Assembly: GCA_025358085.1 (NCBI GenBank)
Contig: JANYKT010000169.1
Span: 1-34,906 of the forward strand
Direction of reading: 5' to 3'
Length of the DNA: 34,906 nucleotides
DNA from: Deltaproteobacteria bacterium
GTDB taxonomy: Bacteria > Myxococcota > Myxococcia > Myxococcales > 40CM-4-68-19
The position numbers and the translations under genes are program-made. The notes beneath the pieces were generated by a model. It saw only the letters and a program-made list of their open reading frames with translations. It was not told the origin of the DNA and ran no database searches. Within the stretch, counting starts at the first letter, position 1. The number at the start of each line of letters is the position of its first letter. Shown in pieces: positions 33,935 to 34,906 of this stretch.

Positions 33935-34906
33935 CTAGTAAGGCACGGTTGCTTCGGCCGCGATCTTTTCCACGAAAGCCGCTGCATCCATGAAGCCGAG
34001 CTCAGCGTCCTTGCCTTCACCGTGCTTGCGCGGCGAAACGCCCTTTTGCTCGACCTCCTTGTCCCCGACCACGAGCGTGTACGGAACCTTGGCCAACTGC
34101 GCGAGGCGGATCTTGGCGCCGAGCTTTTCATTGGTTTCATCCAGCTCGACGCGCAGGCCGCGCGCCCGCAGAAAAGCCACCACCTCGCGCGCCCACGGCT
34201 CCTGCCGGTCGGAGATGGGCACCACGCGTGCCTGCACCGGCGCCAGCCAGACCGGGAAATTTCCGGCGAAGTGCTCAATCAGGATCGCAATGAAGCGCTC
34301 GAAAGAGCCATAGATGGCGCGGTGGATGATGACCGGCCGGTGTTCGGTATTGTCCTCGCCAACGTAGTTGAGGTCGAAGCGCTCCGGCGCGAGGTAATCG
34401 AGCTGGATGGTGCCGAGTTGCCATTTGCGACCAATTGAATCGCTGACATCAAAATCGATCTTCGGTCCATAGAAGGCGCCGTCACCGGGCTTGAGCTCCC
34501 ACTGCAGGCCGGTCGCCTCCAGCGCCGCCTTCAGCGCTCCCTCGGCGCGATCCCAGGTGGCATCGTCGCCCAGCCGCTGTTCGGGCCGGGTGGAGAACTT
34601 GGCGGTGAATTCAAGCCCGAACGCCGAATAGACCTTGCGCAGCAACTCGGTGAGTCGCGTGACCTCCGCGGTGATCTGCGATTCCATTACATAGATATGC
34701 GCGTCGTCTTGCTGGAACTGCCGCAAGCGGGTCAGTCCCGAGAGGACGCCGGTGGCTTCATTGCGATGGAGCACATCCTGGGTGTGATATCGAATGGGCA
34801 GCTCTCGATATGAGTGCTTCTTCATTTGATAGAAAAGGTGGTGGCTGGGGCAATTCATCGGCTTCAGCGAGAAGTCATGCTCACCCGTCTCGCTGTTCTG
34901 CAGCAA
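33935..34906 (-). CDS. thrS: Threonyl-tRNA synthetase (C-terminal part, runs off edge)
   Basis: The last 323 codons of ThrS; the N-terminal half lies beyond the right edge. The three zinc ligands are in view: Cys in [13 protein letters not shown], His in [12 protein letters not shown], and His in [15 protein letters not shown]. Motif 3 is [25 protein letters not shown], and the anticodon-binding domain runs from [17 protein letters not shown] to the end. It charges tRNA-Thr. Position upstream of infC is the conserved operon order. Confidence 0.97.
   Translation of the reverse strand: MLQNSETGEHDFSLKPMNCPSHHLFYQMKKHSYRELPIRYHTQDVLHRNEATGVLSGLTRLRQFQQDDAHIYVMESQITAEVTRLTELLRKVYSAFGLEFTAKFSTRPEQRLGDDATWDRAEGALKAALEATGLQWELKPGDGAFYGPKIDFDVSDSIGRKWQLGTIQLDYLAPERFDLNYVGEDNTEHRPVIIHRAIYGSFERFIAILIEHFAGNFPVWLAPVQARVVPISDRQEPWAREVVAFLRARGLRVELDETNEKLGAKIRLAQLAKVPYTLVVGDKEVEQKGVSPRKHGEGKDAELGFMDAAAFVEKIAAEATVPY

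Overview
The window looks like a chromosomal segment of a GC-rich, Gram-negative, deltaproteobacterial-type organism, most likely a myxobacterium (Myxococcota). The evidence is the order thrS - infC - rpmI - rplT - pheS - pheT - ihfA at the right end, an infC gene that seems to start at ATC and carries a long Ala/Pro-rich tail as in Myxococcus, several lipobox (SPase II) lipoproteins, and ECF sigma factors. The taxonomic call is an inference.

Left region (1-8215): an accessory RiPP (ribosomally made, modified peptide) locus. It starts beside a broken ISNCY-type transposase remnant (1-164). A divergent cupin-like gene (178-1392, minus) faces a plus-strand operon: lanC cyclase (1456-2661), full-length lanB dehydratase (2654-5839), a 44-residue precursor gene lanA (5952-6086), a long RNA hairpin (6129-6182), a YcaO cyclodehydratase-like gene (6222-7475) and tfuA (7472-8215). 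LanB and LanC should dehydrate Ser/Thr and close (methyl)lanthionine rings on a core that reads TQTSICSYCTP. The YcaO/TfuA pair is the known partner set for peptide-backbone thioamidation. The locus is therefore a candidate for a thioamide-containing class I lanthipeptide. No transporter, leader peptidase or immunity gene is visible in the window. This is the most interesting system here.

Middle region (8520-27563): ordinary and mosaic content. It holds a TPR lipoprotein, an ECF42-type sigma factor with its DGPF/YCII partner, a small Cys-rich protein, thioredoxin 2, a second ECF sigma factor, a CBS-domain protein, citrate synthase, a phosphoglycolate phosphatase-like HAD protein overlapping an amidase, a secreted lipoprotein with a clear terminator, an FGE-like protein, a tandem cyclic-nucleotide-binding protein, an orphan Hpt domain beside a decayed catalase gene, a DUF885 peptidase-like protein, an EXORDIUM-like lipoprotein, and a three-domain membrane fusion (ICMT-like, PAP2, Lgt-like) coupled to a hypothetical gene.

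Right region (27658-34906): a minus-strand translation block with tRNA-Pro(GGG), ihfA, pheT, pheS, rplT, rpmI, infC, a small membrane protein and the C-terminal part of thrS, which runs off the right edge. A terminator-like hairpin sits immediately before pheS.
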